From: Azospirillum brasilense
GTDB lineage: Bacteria > Pseudomonadota > Alphaproteobacteria > Azospirillales > Azospirillaceae
Assembly: GCF_022023855.1 (NCBI RefSeq)
Contig: NZ_CP059450.1
Coordinates: forward strand, 942,001-1,006,000
Direction: 5' to 3'
DNA: 64,000 bases
Shown here: piece by piece, positions 28,710-36,562 of the stretch
Layout: each line of letters begins with the position of its first letter
How positions within the stretch are numbered: position 1 is the stretch's first letter
Notes under the pieces: generated by a model
What the model was told of the DNA's origin: nothing
Seen by the model: the letters and a program-made list of their open reading frames with translations, nothing else
The model's database searches: none
Program-made: the position numbers and the translations under genes

Positions 28710-29018
28710 ATGCCGCTGACGGAAAGGACCGCCCAGGGCGATCAGTATGTCCTTCCCGGTGCGGAGCGCCGGACCGAGCCCGGCCTTCCCTACGCCGCTG
28801 AACCCGACGGTCAGCTCGCCCTGCATTTCTACGAGCCTCCCCGCGCCGACGAGCGGGACCCCGGCAAGCCGCCTCCCTTGCCGCGTCCGCTCCCCCGTCC
28901 CATAACCATCAATGACGGTCCGCTTGCCGGCCGCGTTGCGTTCTTCCCGCAGGTCATGAATGATGTGACCGAGGCTTTCCGGGCTTTTTCCGGCCTGACG
29001 AAGGAACGCCAGGATTAG
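28710..29018 (+). CDS. Hypothetical protein, 102 residues
   Basis: I do not recognise this protein. It starts at the ATG at 28710 behind GAAAGG; an in-frame start at 28545 is open but has a poor ribosome site. It has a proline-rich middle (PPPLPRPLPRP) and an ending with GPLAGRVAFFPQVMNDVTEAFR. There is no signal peptide or membrane segment, so it is probably a small cytoplasmic protein. A second small gene follows 61 bases later on the same strand. It is divergent from the giant RTX gene. The whole gene could be spurious, but the ribosome site and the neighbour support it. Confidence 0.45.
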   Translation: MPLTERTAQGDQYVLPGAERRTEPGLPYAAEPDGQLALHFYEPPRADERDPGKPPPLPRPLPRPITINDGPLAGRVAFFPQVMNDVTEAFRAFSGLTKERQD

Positions 29019-29079
29019 CATTCGGGAATGATCCTTCGCTTCCGATCGCGGTCCACCGACCACCCAAGGATCTACGTTC

Positions 29080-29334
29080 ATGCCTTTCGACAATCCGGTG
29101 GGCGATCGAGCCCGTCGGCAGCCACGGTTCGGAAAAGCAGCCCAACGGCAAGCCACGCAGGGGGCCCCTGCGCGAGCACACCAGAAGGTCAACGGCTCCG
29201 CCGAGCAGAAGCACCAACAGTGGCTCGCCCGCGCCAGCGATGCCGAGCGATCCGGCGACTCCGTCGAAGCCGAAACCTGTCGCCAGCACGCGGAGCACTG
29301 GTTCCGTGTGGCCCACGGCCGCAACGATCCCTGA
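29080..29334 (+). CDS. Small DUF4167-like protein
   Basis: This 84-residue basic protein ends with a segment close to the DUF4167 core: KVNGSAEQKHQQWLARASDA, then RSGDSVEAETCRQHAEHWFRV. DUF4167 proteins in alphaproteobacteria are usually much longer, with a basic N-terminal tail and a long disordered C-terminus, and their role is not established. Here only the core and a short Arg/Gln-rich leader remain. AAGGA lies 9 bases before the ATG. It converges on the amidohydrolase gene with a strong hairpin between them. Confidence 0.65.
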   Translation: MPFDNPVGDRARRQPRFGKAAQRQATQGAPARAHQKVNGSAEQKHQQWLARASDAERSGDSVEAETCRQHAEHWFRVAHGRNDP

Positions 29335-29339
29335 GGCTC

Positions 29340-29375
29340 CGCCGCCCCACCGATCACGATCGGTCCGTGGCGGCG
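29340..29375. terminator. Hairpin between convergent genes
   Basis: The arms starting CGCCGCC at 29340 and ending GGCGGCG at 29375 pair, with an inner perfect CCGATC/GATCGG stem and small bulges. It lies just after the DUF4167-like stop and could end transcription from both sides. There is no T-run. Confidence 0.5.
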
Positions 29376-29478
29376 TGGTTCAGGCCAAATGGCCTCCGGC
29401 AAGCCCGGAGCGGCTCGCTGCCCGCGCAACGGAACTCGGCACGCTCCGATCCCCGACCGCGGACAGCGGGGGAGCCCG

Positions 29479-30726
29479 CTACCTCAGCAGCGTCGCGGCC
29501 GGTCGAACGAAGCTCTTGCGGCCGCGCTTGAACCCCATGAGCGGCACGGCTATTCCGCCGAAGGCGTCGGCCTCGTCGTCGGCGTCGAGCACGACCATGT
29601 CCGCCTGTCCGCCGACCGCGACGCCATAGTCCGCGATCCGCATCAGCCGGGCGGCCCCGTTGGAGATCAAATCGAGGCAGCCGCCGAAGCTTTCAGGCCC
29701 CAGATGCATGAGGTTCGCATAGAGATTGCCCATCCGGATCAGCGAGCCATCGCCGAAGGGCGTGAAGGGGTTCAGGACATTGTTGGTCGCGACCGAGACG
29801 GCAACGCCGCCCTCCGCCAGCCGGTGAACCGGCGCCACCCCGCGCGGGGCGCGGTGGTTGGCATCCCGCCCGTTGAGGTAGAGATCCGTCGCGGGCAAGG
29901 CCGTCACCCCCACGCCGGCATCGGCCAGGAGCGCGATCATCCGCTCCAGCGCCGCATCATCGATGGCCGCGAGCTTGGTGGCATGACCAACGGCGACCCG
30001 CCCCTGCCAGCCCGCCGCCATCGTCCGCCGGCAGATTTCCTCGAGATGGGACCAACTGGGGTCGAGATCGAAATCCAGATGGAAATCGAGATCGACGTCG
30101 TGCGCCACCGCCAGGGCGAAGATCCGCTCCATGTGCAGGGAGGGATCGGCATCGGTGTAAGGACAGCCGCCCAGGAGATCGGCTCCCTCCGCCAGGGCCT
30201 GGGTCAGCAACCCTTCGACCGCCGGATCATGGGTCATCCCCTCCTGCGGAAAGACGCAGATCGACAGGTCGATGGCGAAGGCATAATCCCGCTTGAGCCG
30301 TTTCATGGCCTCGAAACTGCGCAGGCCGACCAGCGGATCGAGTTCCACGTGGGTCCGCATGAACATGGTGCCTTGCGTGATCGCGCGCTCCAGGGTGCGG
30401 GCACCGCGTTCGTAGACATCCTCGATCGTGAAATCCCTTTTCAGGCGGGACACCGCGGCGATTGCCCCCTTGAGTCCGCCGCCGGCATCGCGGCACCGGC
30501 AGAGCAGGCAGGACTTGTCGAGATGGATGTGCGTATCGACCAGCCCCGGCAGGACGAGACGCCCACCGGCATCCTCCTCGACGACGGCCTCGACGACGGC
30601 GGTACCGGCCAAGGCAGGGCCGATGGCGGCGATCCGTCCCTGCCTGACCGCGATATCCTGCAGTCCTTGCCCTCCCCTCAGGCGGGCGTTGCGCAAGAGA
30701 AGGTCGAAAATCTGGTTCTGCGTCAT
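29479..30726 (-). CDS. CodA-like amidohydrolase (cytosine deaminase family)
   Basis: This 415-residue amidohydrolase has the metal-binding DTHIHLDK motif near residue 65, a central FHLDFDLD, VGHATKL, and the late DYGVAVGGQADMVVLDA typical of CodA/AtzC proteins. It should hydrolyse a cyclic amide, amidine or amino-substituted nitrogen heterocycle. Two departures from E. coli CodA are visible when aligned from memory. The HCDEID segment reads HLDFDL, replacing the catalytic Glu. The HDDV metal-ligand segment reads TNNV. The reaction may therefore not be cytosine deamination. I start at the ATG at 30726, because the longer frame lacks a ribosome site. It is divergent from the SnoaL-like gene across a palindromic operator. 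Confidence 0.8.
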   Translation of the reverse strand: MTQNQIFDLLLRNARLRGGQGLQDIAVRQGRIAAIGPALAGTAVVEAVVEEDAGGRLVLPGLVDTHIHLDKSCLLCRCRDAGGGLKGAIAAVSRLKRDFTIEDVYERGARTLERAITQGTMFMRTHVELDPLVGLRSFEAMKRLKRDYAFAIDLSICVFPQEGMTHDPAVEGLLTQALAEGADLLGGCPYTDADPSLHMERIFALAVAHDVDLDFHLDFDLDPSWSHLEEICRRTMAAGWQGRVAVGHATKLAAIDDAALERMIALLADAGVGVTALPATDLYLNGRDANHRAPRGVAPVHRLAEGGVAVSVATNNVLNPFTPFGDGSLIRMGNLYANLMHLGPESFGGCLDLISNGAARLMRIADYGVAVGGQADMVVLDADDEADAFGGIAVPLMGFKRGRKSFVRPAATLLR

Positions 30727-30750
30727 CTCAGATCCGGCGTGACATTTGCA

Positions 30751-30767
30751 TGCATAAGCAGTATGCA
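30751..30767. promoter_or_regulatory. Palindromic operator TGCATA-N5-TATGCA
   Basis: A perfect 6-base inverted repeat with a 5-base spacer lies midway between the divergent amidohydrolase and SnoaL-like genes. Related half-sites (TGCATA) occur at 31965 just upstream of the GntR gene and near 32137 upstream of the ABC transporter. Size and symmetry fit an FCD-type GntR regulator, and the nearby gene encodes one. Confidence 0.6.
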
Positions 30768-30805
30768 CTTTCGATGCCAGACCGAGCACACTTGTGGAGT
30801 TCCCA

Positions 30806-31204
30806 ATGAGCGAGATGACCGAACGCGATCTGCAGGCCGTGAAGGATTATCTGGATGCCTCCATGGCCCCCGATCCCGTGCGCGCGGCGAAACATGTGGC
30901 CCCGGGTTTCATCTGCCGCTTCACCGGGCACCGCGTTTTCGATACGCCGAGCGGGCCGACCGGCTTCAACGCCGCCCGCTACAAATGGGTGAAGAAGCGG
31001 ATCGAGCGCTACGACGTGGTGCCGGGCGAGACGGAAACCATCGTCTACAGCCTCGGTTGCCTGTACGGCGCCTGGCCGGACGGCACGCCCTTCGACAACA
31101 ACCGCTATGTCGACCGCTTCGTGGTGCGGGACGGGCTGATCGTCGAAACCGATGTCTGGAACGATAGCGCCGAGTGGATTCTCGATCCCTCCTGCGCCCG
31201 CTGA
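30806..31204 (+). CDS. SnoaL/NTF2-like protein
   Basis: This 132-residue protein has the cone-shaped NTF2-like layout: an N-terminal helix (TERDLQAVKDYLDAS), a strand with GFICRFTGHRVFDT, and C-terminal strands (NNRYVDRFVVRDGLIVETDVWND). SnoaL-like proteins are often small hydrolases, isomerases or binding proteins, and no catalytic set can be named here. The ATG at 30806 is chosen because GGAG sits 7 bases before it; a GTG at 30794 is also in frame. It is divergent from the CodA-like gene over the shared operator, so the two are probably coregulated. Confidence 0.75.
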   Translation: MSEMTERDLQAVKDYLDASMAPDPVRAAKHVAPGFICRFTGHRVFDTPSGPTGFNAARYKWVKKRIERYDVVPGETETIVYSLGCLYGAWPDGTPFDNNRYVDRFVVRDGLIVETDVWNDSAEWILDPSCAR

Positions 31205-31236
31205 CCGGAATGCCCTGACCTGAATGCCTGGCGCCC

Positions 31237-31941
31237 TTATTCCGTGTAGGGCGCCAGGATATCCATGAGGTCGCGGCTCCTGGCGCCCGAGCTTTGCAGC
31301 AGCGCGCGGGCGGCCACGGCCTCCAAATGCTCGTCCATGAGGGCGCAGGCCTTGTCGGCGGGGCCGGTCCGGATCGCCTCGATCAGTTCCAGGTGCTCAT
31401 TCACCGCGCATTCGGACGAATGGGGACGGCTGAAGACCGCCAGCGACAATCCCGCGCGGTAGCAGATCTCCGTCACGTAGCGGATCAGGACGGGCTTGCC
31501 GGTCATTTCCGCCAGCCGGACATGGAATTCCGTTGCCAGACGGATCGAAATCCCCTCGGCGCCATGCCGCGCCTGATGTTCGGCTTCGACGATGGCCTTC
31601 AATTGCTTCACTTGGGCCTCGGTCAACTTGCCGGCCAGATGCCGGACGACCTGACGCTCAAGATCGACCCGGATGTCGAAGATGTCTCGTGCATCCTCGA
31701 AGGACGGCACCGCGACCACGGCGATGCGGTTCCGGCGCAGATCGACAAGGCCTTCCGCCGCCAACTGCCCGAGCGCGCTGCGGGCGATGGTCCGGCTGAC
31801 GCCGAAGCGTTCGCCCAGCGAATCCTCCGGCAGCCGGTCTCCCGGTGAGAGCGCCCGCTCGATGATCGCGCGCCGCAAGGCCGTGCAGATCACCGCGACA
31901 CGGTCGCCTCCGGTTTTCCTCGAACGCTTTTCCTCGGCCAT
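31237..31941 (-). CDS. GntR-family regulator, FCD subgroup
   Basis: This 234-residue regulator has a winged helix at about residues 15-75 (LPEDSLGERFGVSRTIARSALGQL) and a C-terminal FCD domain with helical ligand- and metal-binding segments (DIFDIRVDLERQVVRHLA, then EFHVRLAEMTGKPVL and INEHLELIEAI-like CAVNEHLELIEAI). I start at the ATG at 31941 after AGGAGAGGG. FCD regulators usually repress nearby catabolic genes and respond to organic acids or heterocycle products. It is divergent from the ABC transporter operon and sits inside the amidohydrolase/transport cluster. Confidence 0.9.
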   Translation of the reverse strand: MAEEKRSRKTGGDRVAVICTALRRAIIERALSPGDRLPEDSLGERFGVSRTIARSALGQLAAEGLVDLRRNRIAVVAVPSFEDARDIFDIRVDLERQVVRHLAGKLTEAQVKQLKAIVEAEHQARHGAEGISIRLATEFHVRLAEMTGKPVLIRYVTEICYRAGLSLAVFSRPHSSECAVNEHLELIEAIRTGPADKACALMDEHLEAVAARALLQSSGARSRDLMDILAPYTE

Positions 31942-32174
31942 CACCGCCCTCTCCTGACCCACTCTGCATAAGGGAGCTCAGGCGGGAATTCAACTCGCCA
32001 AGTGCCGCATTTGAATGCAACAGCCTCCTCACCCTGCACAAATGAGTCGCATACAGTAATTGTACACACTTTCCTTCGCCAAAAGCTGGTCACTCCCGAC
32101 ATGGAGCGGGGGCCACCAGGGTGATTGGCGCACCTGTTGCATACAGATCATCAGTCCGTCACGAGGTGCGCCGC
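31942..32174. promoter_or_regulatory. Divergent promoter region, GntR gene / ABC transporter
   Basis: This gap of 233 bases holds TGCATA-type half-sites at 31965-31970 and near 32137, plus related GCATAC at 32049 next to a TAATTGTACA stretch. These resemble one arm of the palindrome at 30751-30767. It is the likely autoregulation and transporter control region. The core promoters were not identified. Confidence 0.45.
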
Positions 32175-33017
32175 ATGTCCCCATCCCAAGCCATCCAGCA
32201 AGGCCGTTCCGCCATTGCCGTCGAGCTTTCCCAGGCTGCCGTTTCGTTCGGCGCGCCGGGCAAGTCGTTCGCAGCCCTGCAGGAGACGAACCTTCGGATC
32301 GCCGATGGCGAATTTGTCGCCCTGGTCGGCCCGTCGGGCTGCGGGAAGTCGACGATCCTGCGGCTGACGGCCGGCCTGCTGCAGCCGACCCGGGGGGCCG
32401 TCCTCGTCGGCGGGCGCGAGGTGACGGCCAAGGCCCTGCGCATCGGCATGGCCTTCCAAAATCCGACCATGCTGCCCTGGCTGACCATCGAGCGGAACGT
32501 CATGCTGCCGCTGAAGATCGTGCGGCCCTTCCGCTCCGACTATCGCGCCAAGCGTAAGACGGAGTATCGCGACCGGGTGCACGCCCTGCTGGCCGATGTC
32601 GGGCTCGACAAGTTCGCCGGCCATTACCCCTGGCAGCTGTCGGGCGGGATGCTGCAGCGCGCGAACCTCTGCCGCGCCCTCATCCATGAACCGAGCCTGC
32701 TGCTGCTCGACGAACCGTTCGGCGCGCTCGACCAGTTCACGCGCGAGGAGCTGTGGGGGACGATGCAATCCCTATGGCTGAAGCGCAAACCCACCGTCCT
32801 GCTCATCACCCACGACCTGAAGGAAGCGGGGTTTCTCGCCTCGCGCGTCTGCGTGATGAGCGCCCGCCCCGGCCGCATCATCAATGACAGCGCCGTCGAA
32901 TTCCCCCGCCCGCGCACGATCCAGATGACCTTCGACGCCGATTTCGTCGCCCTCAACCAGCGCCTGCGCGACCTCATCATCGACGCGCGCACCGACACCG
33001 CCATCCGCGGAGCCTGA
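32175..33017 (+). CDS. ABC transporter ATP-binding protein (SsuB/TauB/ThiZ type)
   Basis: This 280-residue ATPase powers the importer encoded with the next two genes. Walker A is GPSGCGKST near residues 52-60, the signature is LSGGMLQRANL near 155, Walker B is LLLLDEPFGALDQ near 176, and the H-loop is LLITHDLKEA. This is the nitrate/sulfonate/taurine/thiamine-precursor group. The ATG at 32175 follows a GAGG; longer frames start without a good site. It is followed by the permease after three bases. Confidence 0.92.
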   Translation: MSPSQAIQQGRSAIAVELSQAAVSFGAPGKSFAALQETNLRIADGEFVALVGPSGCGKSTILRLTAGLLQPTRGAVLVGGREVTAKALRIGMAFQNPTMLPWLTIERNVMLPLKIVRPFRSDYRAKRKTEYRDRVHALLADVGLDKFAGHYPWQLSGGMLQRANLCRALIHEPSLLLLDEPFGALDQFTREELWGTMQSLWLKRKPTVLLITHDLKEAGFLASRVCVMSARPGRIINDSAVEFPRPRTIQMTFDADFVALNQRLRDLIIDARTDTAIRGA

Positions 33018-33020
33018 GCC

Positions 33021-33794
33021 ATGAGCTACGAACTGCGCCGCCGCCTCTGGGCCGCCATCCTCATCCTCGGCTTCTTCGCGACCTGGGAATTCCTCTGCCT
33101 CGCCCTTCAGGTTTCCGATCTGGTCCTCCCGCGCCCGACCCAGGTCTTCGCGACGCTGGTCTCCCGCCTCGGCATTCTCTGGCCCCATGTGCTGCAGACT
33201 CTCTGGACCACGATGATCGGCTTCATCCTGGGCGTCACCGTCGGGGTGATCATCGGGGCGGCCGTCGGCGTCTCCCGCACCGCCTACGACACGGTCTATC
33301 CCCTGCTGATCGGCTTTTCCTCGATCCCCAAGGTCGCGGTGGTGCCGATCTTCGTGCTGTGGTTCGGATCGGGCGCGACGCCGGCCATCCTCACCGCTCT
33401 GGCCATGTGCTTCTTCCCGATCGTCGTCAACATCGCGACCGGCCTCGCCACCACCGAGCCGGAACTGGAGGATGTCCTCAAGTCGCTCGGCGCCAGCAAG
33501 CTCGACATCCTGTGGAACGTCGGGCTGCCCCGCACCATGCCCTTTTTCTTCGCCTCGCTGAAGATCGCCGTCACCTTCGCCTTCGTCGGCAGCGTGCTGT
33601 CCGAAACCGTCGCCTCCAACAAGGGCATCGGCAACGTGATGATGACGGCCTCCTCGAACTTCGACGTACCGCTGGTCTTTGCCGGCCTCTTCCTGCTCGC
33701 CGCCCTCGGCATCCTGCTCTACATCGCCTTCTCGCTGGTCGAGGCGCGCGTCACCGGCTGGGCCACCCGTCGCCAGGGCTTTGCTTCCGCCTGA
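33021..33794 (+). CDS. ABC transporter permease (SsuC/TauC/ThiX type)
   Basis: This 257-residue membrane protein has about six hydrophobic segments and the EAA loop around EPELEDVLKSLGASKLDILWNVGLP (residues 150-174). Such loops couple to the ATPase. It forms one importer with the ATP-binding gene 3 bases upstream and the binding protein 26 bases downstream. The group moves sulfonates, taurine, pyrimidine precursors or related small nitrogen/sulfur compounds. Confidence 0.92.
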   Translation: MSYELRRRLWAAILILGFFATWEFLCLALQVSDLVLPRPTQVFATLVSRLGILWPHVLQTLWTTMIGFILGVTVGVIIGAAVGVSRTAYDTVYPLLIGFSSIPKVAVVPIFVLWFGSGATPAILTALAMCFFPIVVNIATGLATTEPELEDVLKSLGASKLDILWNVGLPRTMPFFFASLKIAVTFAFVGSVLSETVASNKGIGNVMMTASSNFDVPLVFAGLFLLAALGILLYIAFSLVEARVTGWATRRQGFASA

Positions 33795-33820
33795 ACCTTC
33801 ATCCCGAAACGGAGCCTCCC

Positions 33821-34858
33821 ATGTTGAAAAAGCTTCTCTCGACGCTTGCGCTCGGCCTTTGTCTGAGTGGGCCGGGCCTGAGCGCGCCGGCGTTGGCCGA
33901 AACCAACATCAAGTTCACGCTCGGCTGGAAGACCCAGGGCTCCGACGCTCCCTTCCTGCTGGCGCAGCAGAAGGGCTACTTCAAGGCCGAAGGGCTGAAC
34001 GTCACCATCGACCAGGGCGAAGGGTCGGCGGCCACCGTGACCCGCATCATGTCGGGCGCCTATGACGCCGGCTTCGGCGACATCAACGCGATCATCCAGA
34101 ACGCGGCGACCCGCCCCGGCGAGGTGCCGATCATGGTCTATCAGCTCTGGAACAAGCCGCCCTTCGCGATCGTGTCGAAGAAGACGACCAACATCACCAA
34201 GCCCGCCGATCTCGTCGGCAAGAAGCTGGGCGGCGCCCAGGGCACCCCGACCACCCGCCTCGTCACCGTGCTCGGCACGCTCAACAAGGTCGATATGACC
34301 AAGGTCGCCATCGAGAACATGGGGCCGAACCTGCAGGAGCCGATGCTGATCAAGGGCGACATCGACGGCGCCCTGGTCTTCAACATCACCAGCTGGTTCA
34401 ACCTGATCAACAACCGCCAGGACCCCGCCAAGGACTACAACTGGCTGCTGTTCGGCGAGTTCGGCCTCGACCTCTATTCCAACGGCATGATGGTCTCCCA
34501 GAAGCTGATCAAGGAGAACCCGGACGCCGTGGCCGGCCTCGTCCGCGCGGTCAACAAGGCGGCGGTGGAGATCGGCGCGGACGCCGAGGCCGGGGTGAAG
34601 GCGGTCCTTGCCTACGACAATCTGGCCAAGGAAGAGCTTGAACGCGCCCGCATGAAGTTCTCCTACGAGCAACTCATCCTGTCGCCCGAAGTCGACCGGA
34701 TCGGCCTTGGCGACGTGGACGACGCGCGCCTCGCCCGCTCGATCGGCATCATGGTCGAAGGCTACCAGCTGACCACCACGCCCAAGCCGGAGCAGGTCTT
34801 CACCCGCCAGTTCCTGCCGCCGGCGGCCGACCGCAAGCTCGCCTACAAGGCCGACTGA
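33821..34858 (+). CDS. NMT1/SsuA-like periplasmic substrate-binding protein
   Basis: This 345-residue protein has a signal peptide of about 26 residues ending SAPALA, then the NMT1/THI5-like fold (FTLGWKTQGSDAPFLLAQQKGYF, then GSAATVTRIMSGAYDAGFGD). It would hand a small ligand to the permease. The ATG at 33821 follows GGAG with a 6-base gap. Relatives bind sulfonates, nitrate or thiamine pyrimidines. Because the nearby enzymes are a CodA-like amidohydrolase and a GGT-like hydrolase, I infer a nitrogen-rich ligand. Confidence 0.9.
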   Translation: MLKKLLSTLALGLCLSGPGLSAPALAETNIKFTLGWKTQGSDAPFLLAQQKGYFKAEGLNVTIDQGEGSAATVTRIMSGAYDAGFGDINAIIQNAATRPGEVPIMVYQLWNKPPFAIVSKKTTNITKPADLVGKKLGGAQGTPTTRLVTVLGTLNKVDMTKVAIENMGPNLQEPMLIKGDIDGALVFNITSWFNLINNRQDPAKDYNWLLFGEFGLDLYSNGMMVSQKLIKENPDAVAGLVRAVNKAAVEIGADAEAGVKAVLAYDNLAKEELERARMKFSYEQLILSPEVDRIGLGDVDDARLARSIGIMVEGYQLTTTPKPEQVFTRQFLPPAADRKLAYKAD

Positions 34859-34866
34859 TCGCAGGA

Positions 34867-34898
34867 CGAAGCCCGGCCGGACCCGTGGCCGGGCTTCG
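34867..34898. terminator. 12-bp perfect hairpin between binding-protein and GGT-like genes
   Basis: CGAAGCCCGGCC at 34867-34878 pairs perfectly with 34887-34898 around an 8-base loop. It begins 8 bases after the stop of the binding protein and ends 17 bases before the next ATG. It could lower expression of the last gene relative to the transporter. Confidence 0.65.
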
Positions 34899-34914
34899 CG
34901 CATGGGGAGCGAAG

Positions 34915-36519
34915 ATGAACGTCGCCCGGCCGGGAATGGTCACCAGCCCGCACCCCCTGGCATCCGAGGCCGGGGCCGCCGTTTTGGCGAGGAGCGGCAC
35001 CGCCATCGAAGCGGCGGTTGCCATCGCCGCCAGCCTGTCCGTCGTCATGCCGCATTTCTGCGGGATCGGCGGCGACGCCATCTGGCTAGTGGCGGACCGG
35101 CAGGGACGGCAACGCTGTTTCCTCGGCATCGGGCAGGCGGCGGGCCAGCTTCCAGCCTATGAGGCTGTGATCCCCCTGCGCGGCCCCGCCTCGACCGTCA
35201 CCTCGGCCTGCGCGGTTGACAGCTGGGGGCGAGCGCTTGCCTACAGCGCCGAACAATGGGGCGGCACCCAACCCTTCGCCGACCTCCTCGCCCCCGCCGT
35301 TGCCCAGGCCCGGGACGGCTATGTCCCCAGCCGCTCGCAACATTTCTGGTTCGATTTCCGGCGCGACGAGATCCCGCACTGGGAAGGCTTCGCGGATCAT
35401 TTCAGCGTCGTCCCCGGCGAGCTCTTCAAGCAGCCCGCTCTCGCCCGCAGCCTTTCCCTGCTGGCCGAGGATGGCTGCCGGTCCTTTTATGACGGGCGGC
35501 TCGGACGGCAACTGGCCGAGGGACTGGCCGCCGCGGGCTCCCCCCTCGGCGCCGCGGATCTGGCCACAACCCGGACGCGGGAGGAGGCCCCCGTCGCCCT
35601 GGACTATCGCGGGCTGACCCTGCTGGCCCCGCCGGCGCCGACGCAGGGGCTTTCCACGCTGGCGATCATGGGCGTTCTCTCCCACTTCGACCTGACGGCC
35701 CTGCCCCCCACCAGCCCGCTCCGCTACCACCTGCTGGTCGAGGCGGTGAAGCAGGCCTTTCTGGACCGGCCGCTCATCGCCGACCCCGACGGTTCCGAGC
35801 CACCGCCCTGGGACTTTCTCGACCCGCGGCGTCTGGCCGGCAAGGCCTCCGCCATCGAAACGGCGCGCGCCCTGCCCTGGCCGCAACCCTACCGCCATGG
35901 CGACACGGTCTTCTTCGCCGCAACCGACGAGCAGGGGCGCTGCGCAAGTGTTCTGCAGAGCACCTATTTCGACTGGGGCAGCGGCGTCCTGGTCGGTGAT
36001 ACCGGCGTCCTCTGGCAGAATCGCGGCGCGGCGTTCTCGACCGTTCCCGGCGACCGCAACGCGATCAAGCCCGGCAAACGGCCCTTCTACACCCTGAACC
36101 CCGGCATCGCCCTCAGGAACGGGGAGCCCCATCTTCTTTATGGCACCCAGGGTGCGGACGGCCAGCCGCAGACCCTTGCCGTGCTGCTCACCGGTTTGAT
36201 CGACTACGGCATGACGCCTGAGGAGGCGCTTGCCCAGCCCCGCTTCCTTCTGGGAAGGACCTTCTCCGACAGCCGTGACAGCCTCAAGATCGAGGCGTCC
36301 CTCGGCGAGGCCGCGATCGGAAACCTTGCCGCCCTGGGGCATGAGGTGGCACCCCTTCCCGCCCTGTCGCCGATCTTCGGCCAAGCCGGGGTCCTCCGCC
36401 TCACCGATGGAGGCACCGTGTCCGGCGCCCATGATCCGCGCGGCGAAGGCAACGCGCTTCGAGCCCGAGAGCATTCGCCCTGCAACGCCGCGGTCATTTC
36501 ATCGTCCAGGTCCGCTTGA
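34915..36519 (+). CDS. Gamma-glutamyltransferase-family Ntn hydrolase (HpxW-like)
   Basis: This 534-residue enzyme is of the GGT superfamily, which self-cleaves before a threonine. The candidate nucleophile is T331 in GDTVFFAATDEQG, followed by SVLQSTYFDWGSGV and VLWQNRGAAF. This pattern matches the oxamate-amidohydrolase/HpxW-like branch rather than classical GGT, which has TTH at the cleavage site. There is no signal peptide, so it is likely cytoplasmic, again unlike secreted GGT. I start at 34915 behind GGAG. It closes the ABC transporter operon, after a hairpin. It probably cleaves an amide from the imported compound; the substrate is unknown. Confidence 0.8.
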   Translation: MNVARPGMVTSPHPLASEAGAAVLARSGTAIEAAVAIAASLSVVMPHFCGIGGDAIWLVADRQGRQRCFLGIGQAAGQLPAYEAVIPLRGPASTVTSACAVDSWGRALAYSAEQWGGTQPFADLLAPAVAQARDGYVPSRSQHFWFDFRRDEIPHWEGFADHFSVVPGELFKQPALARSLSLLAEDGCRSFYDGRLGRQLAEGLAAAGSPLGAADLATTRTREEAPVALDYRGLTLLAPPAPTQGLSTLAIMGVLSHFDLTALPPTSPLRYHLLVEAVKQAFLDRPLIADPDGSEPPPWDFLDPRRLAGKASAIETARALPWPQPYRHGDTVFFAATDEQGRCASVLQSTYFDWGSGVLVGDTGVLWQNRGAAFSTVPGDRNAIKPGKRPFYTLNPGIALRNGEPHLLYGTQGADGQPQTLAVLLTGLIDYGMTPEEALAQPRFLLGRTFSDSRDSLKIEASLGEAAIGNLAALGHEVAPLPALSPIFGQAGVLRLTDGGTVSGAHDPRGEGNALRAREHSPCNAAVISSSRSA

Positions 36520-36562
36520 CCGATGGCGGACGGGACCGGCCCGGACCAGCCCATCCGGACAG

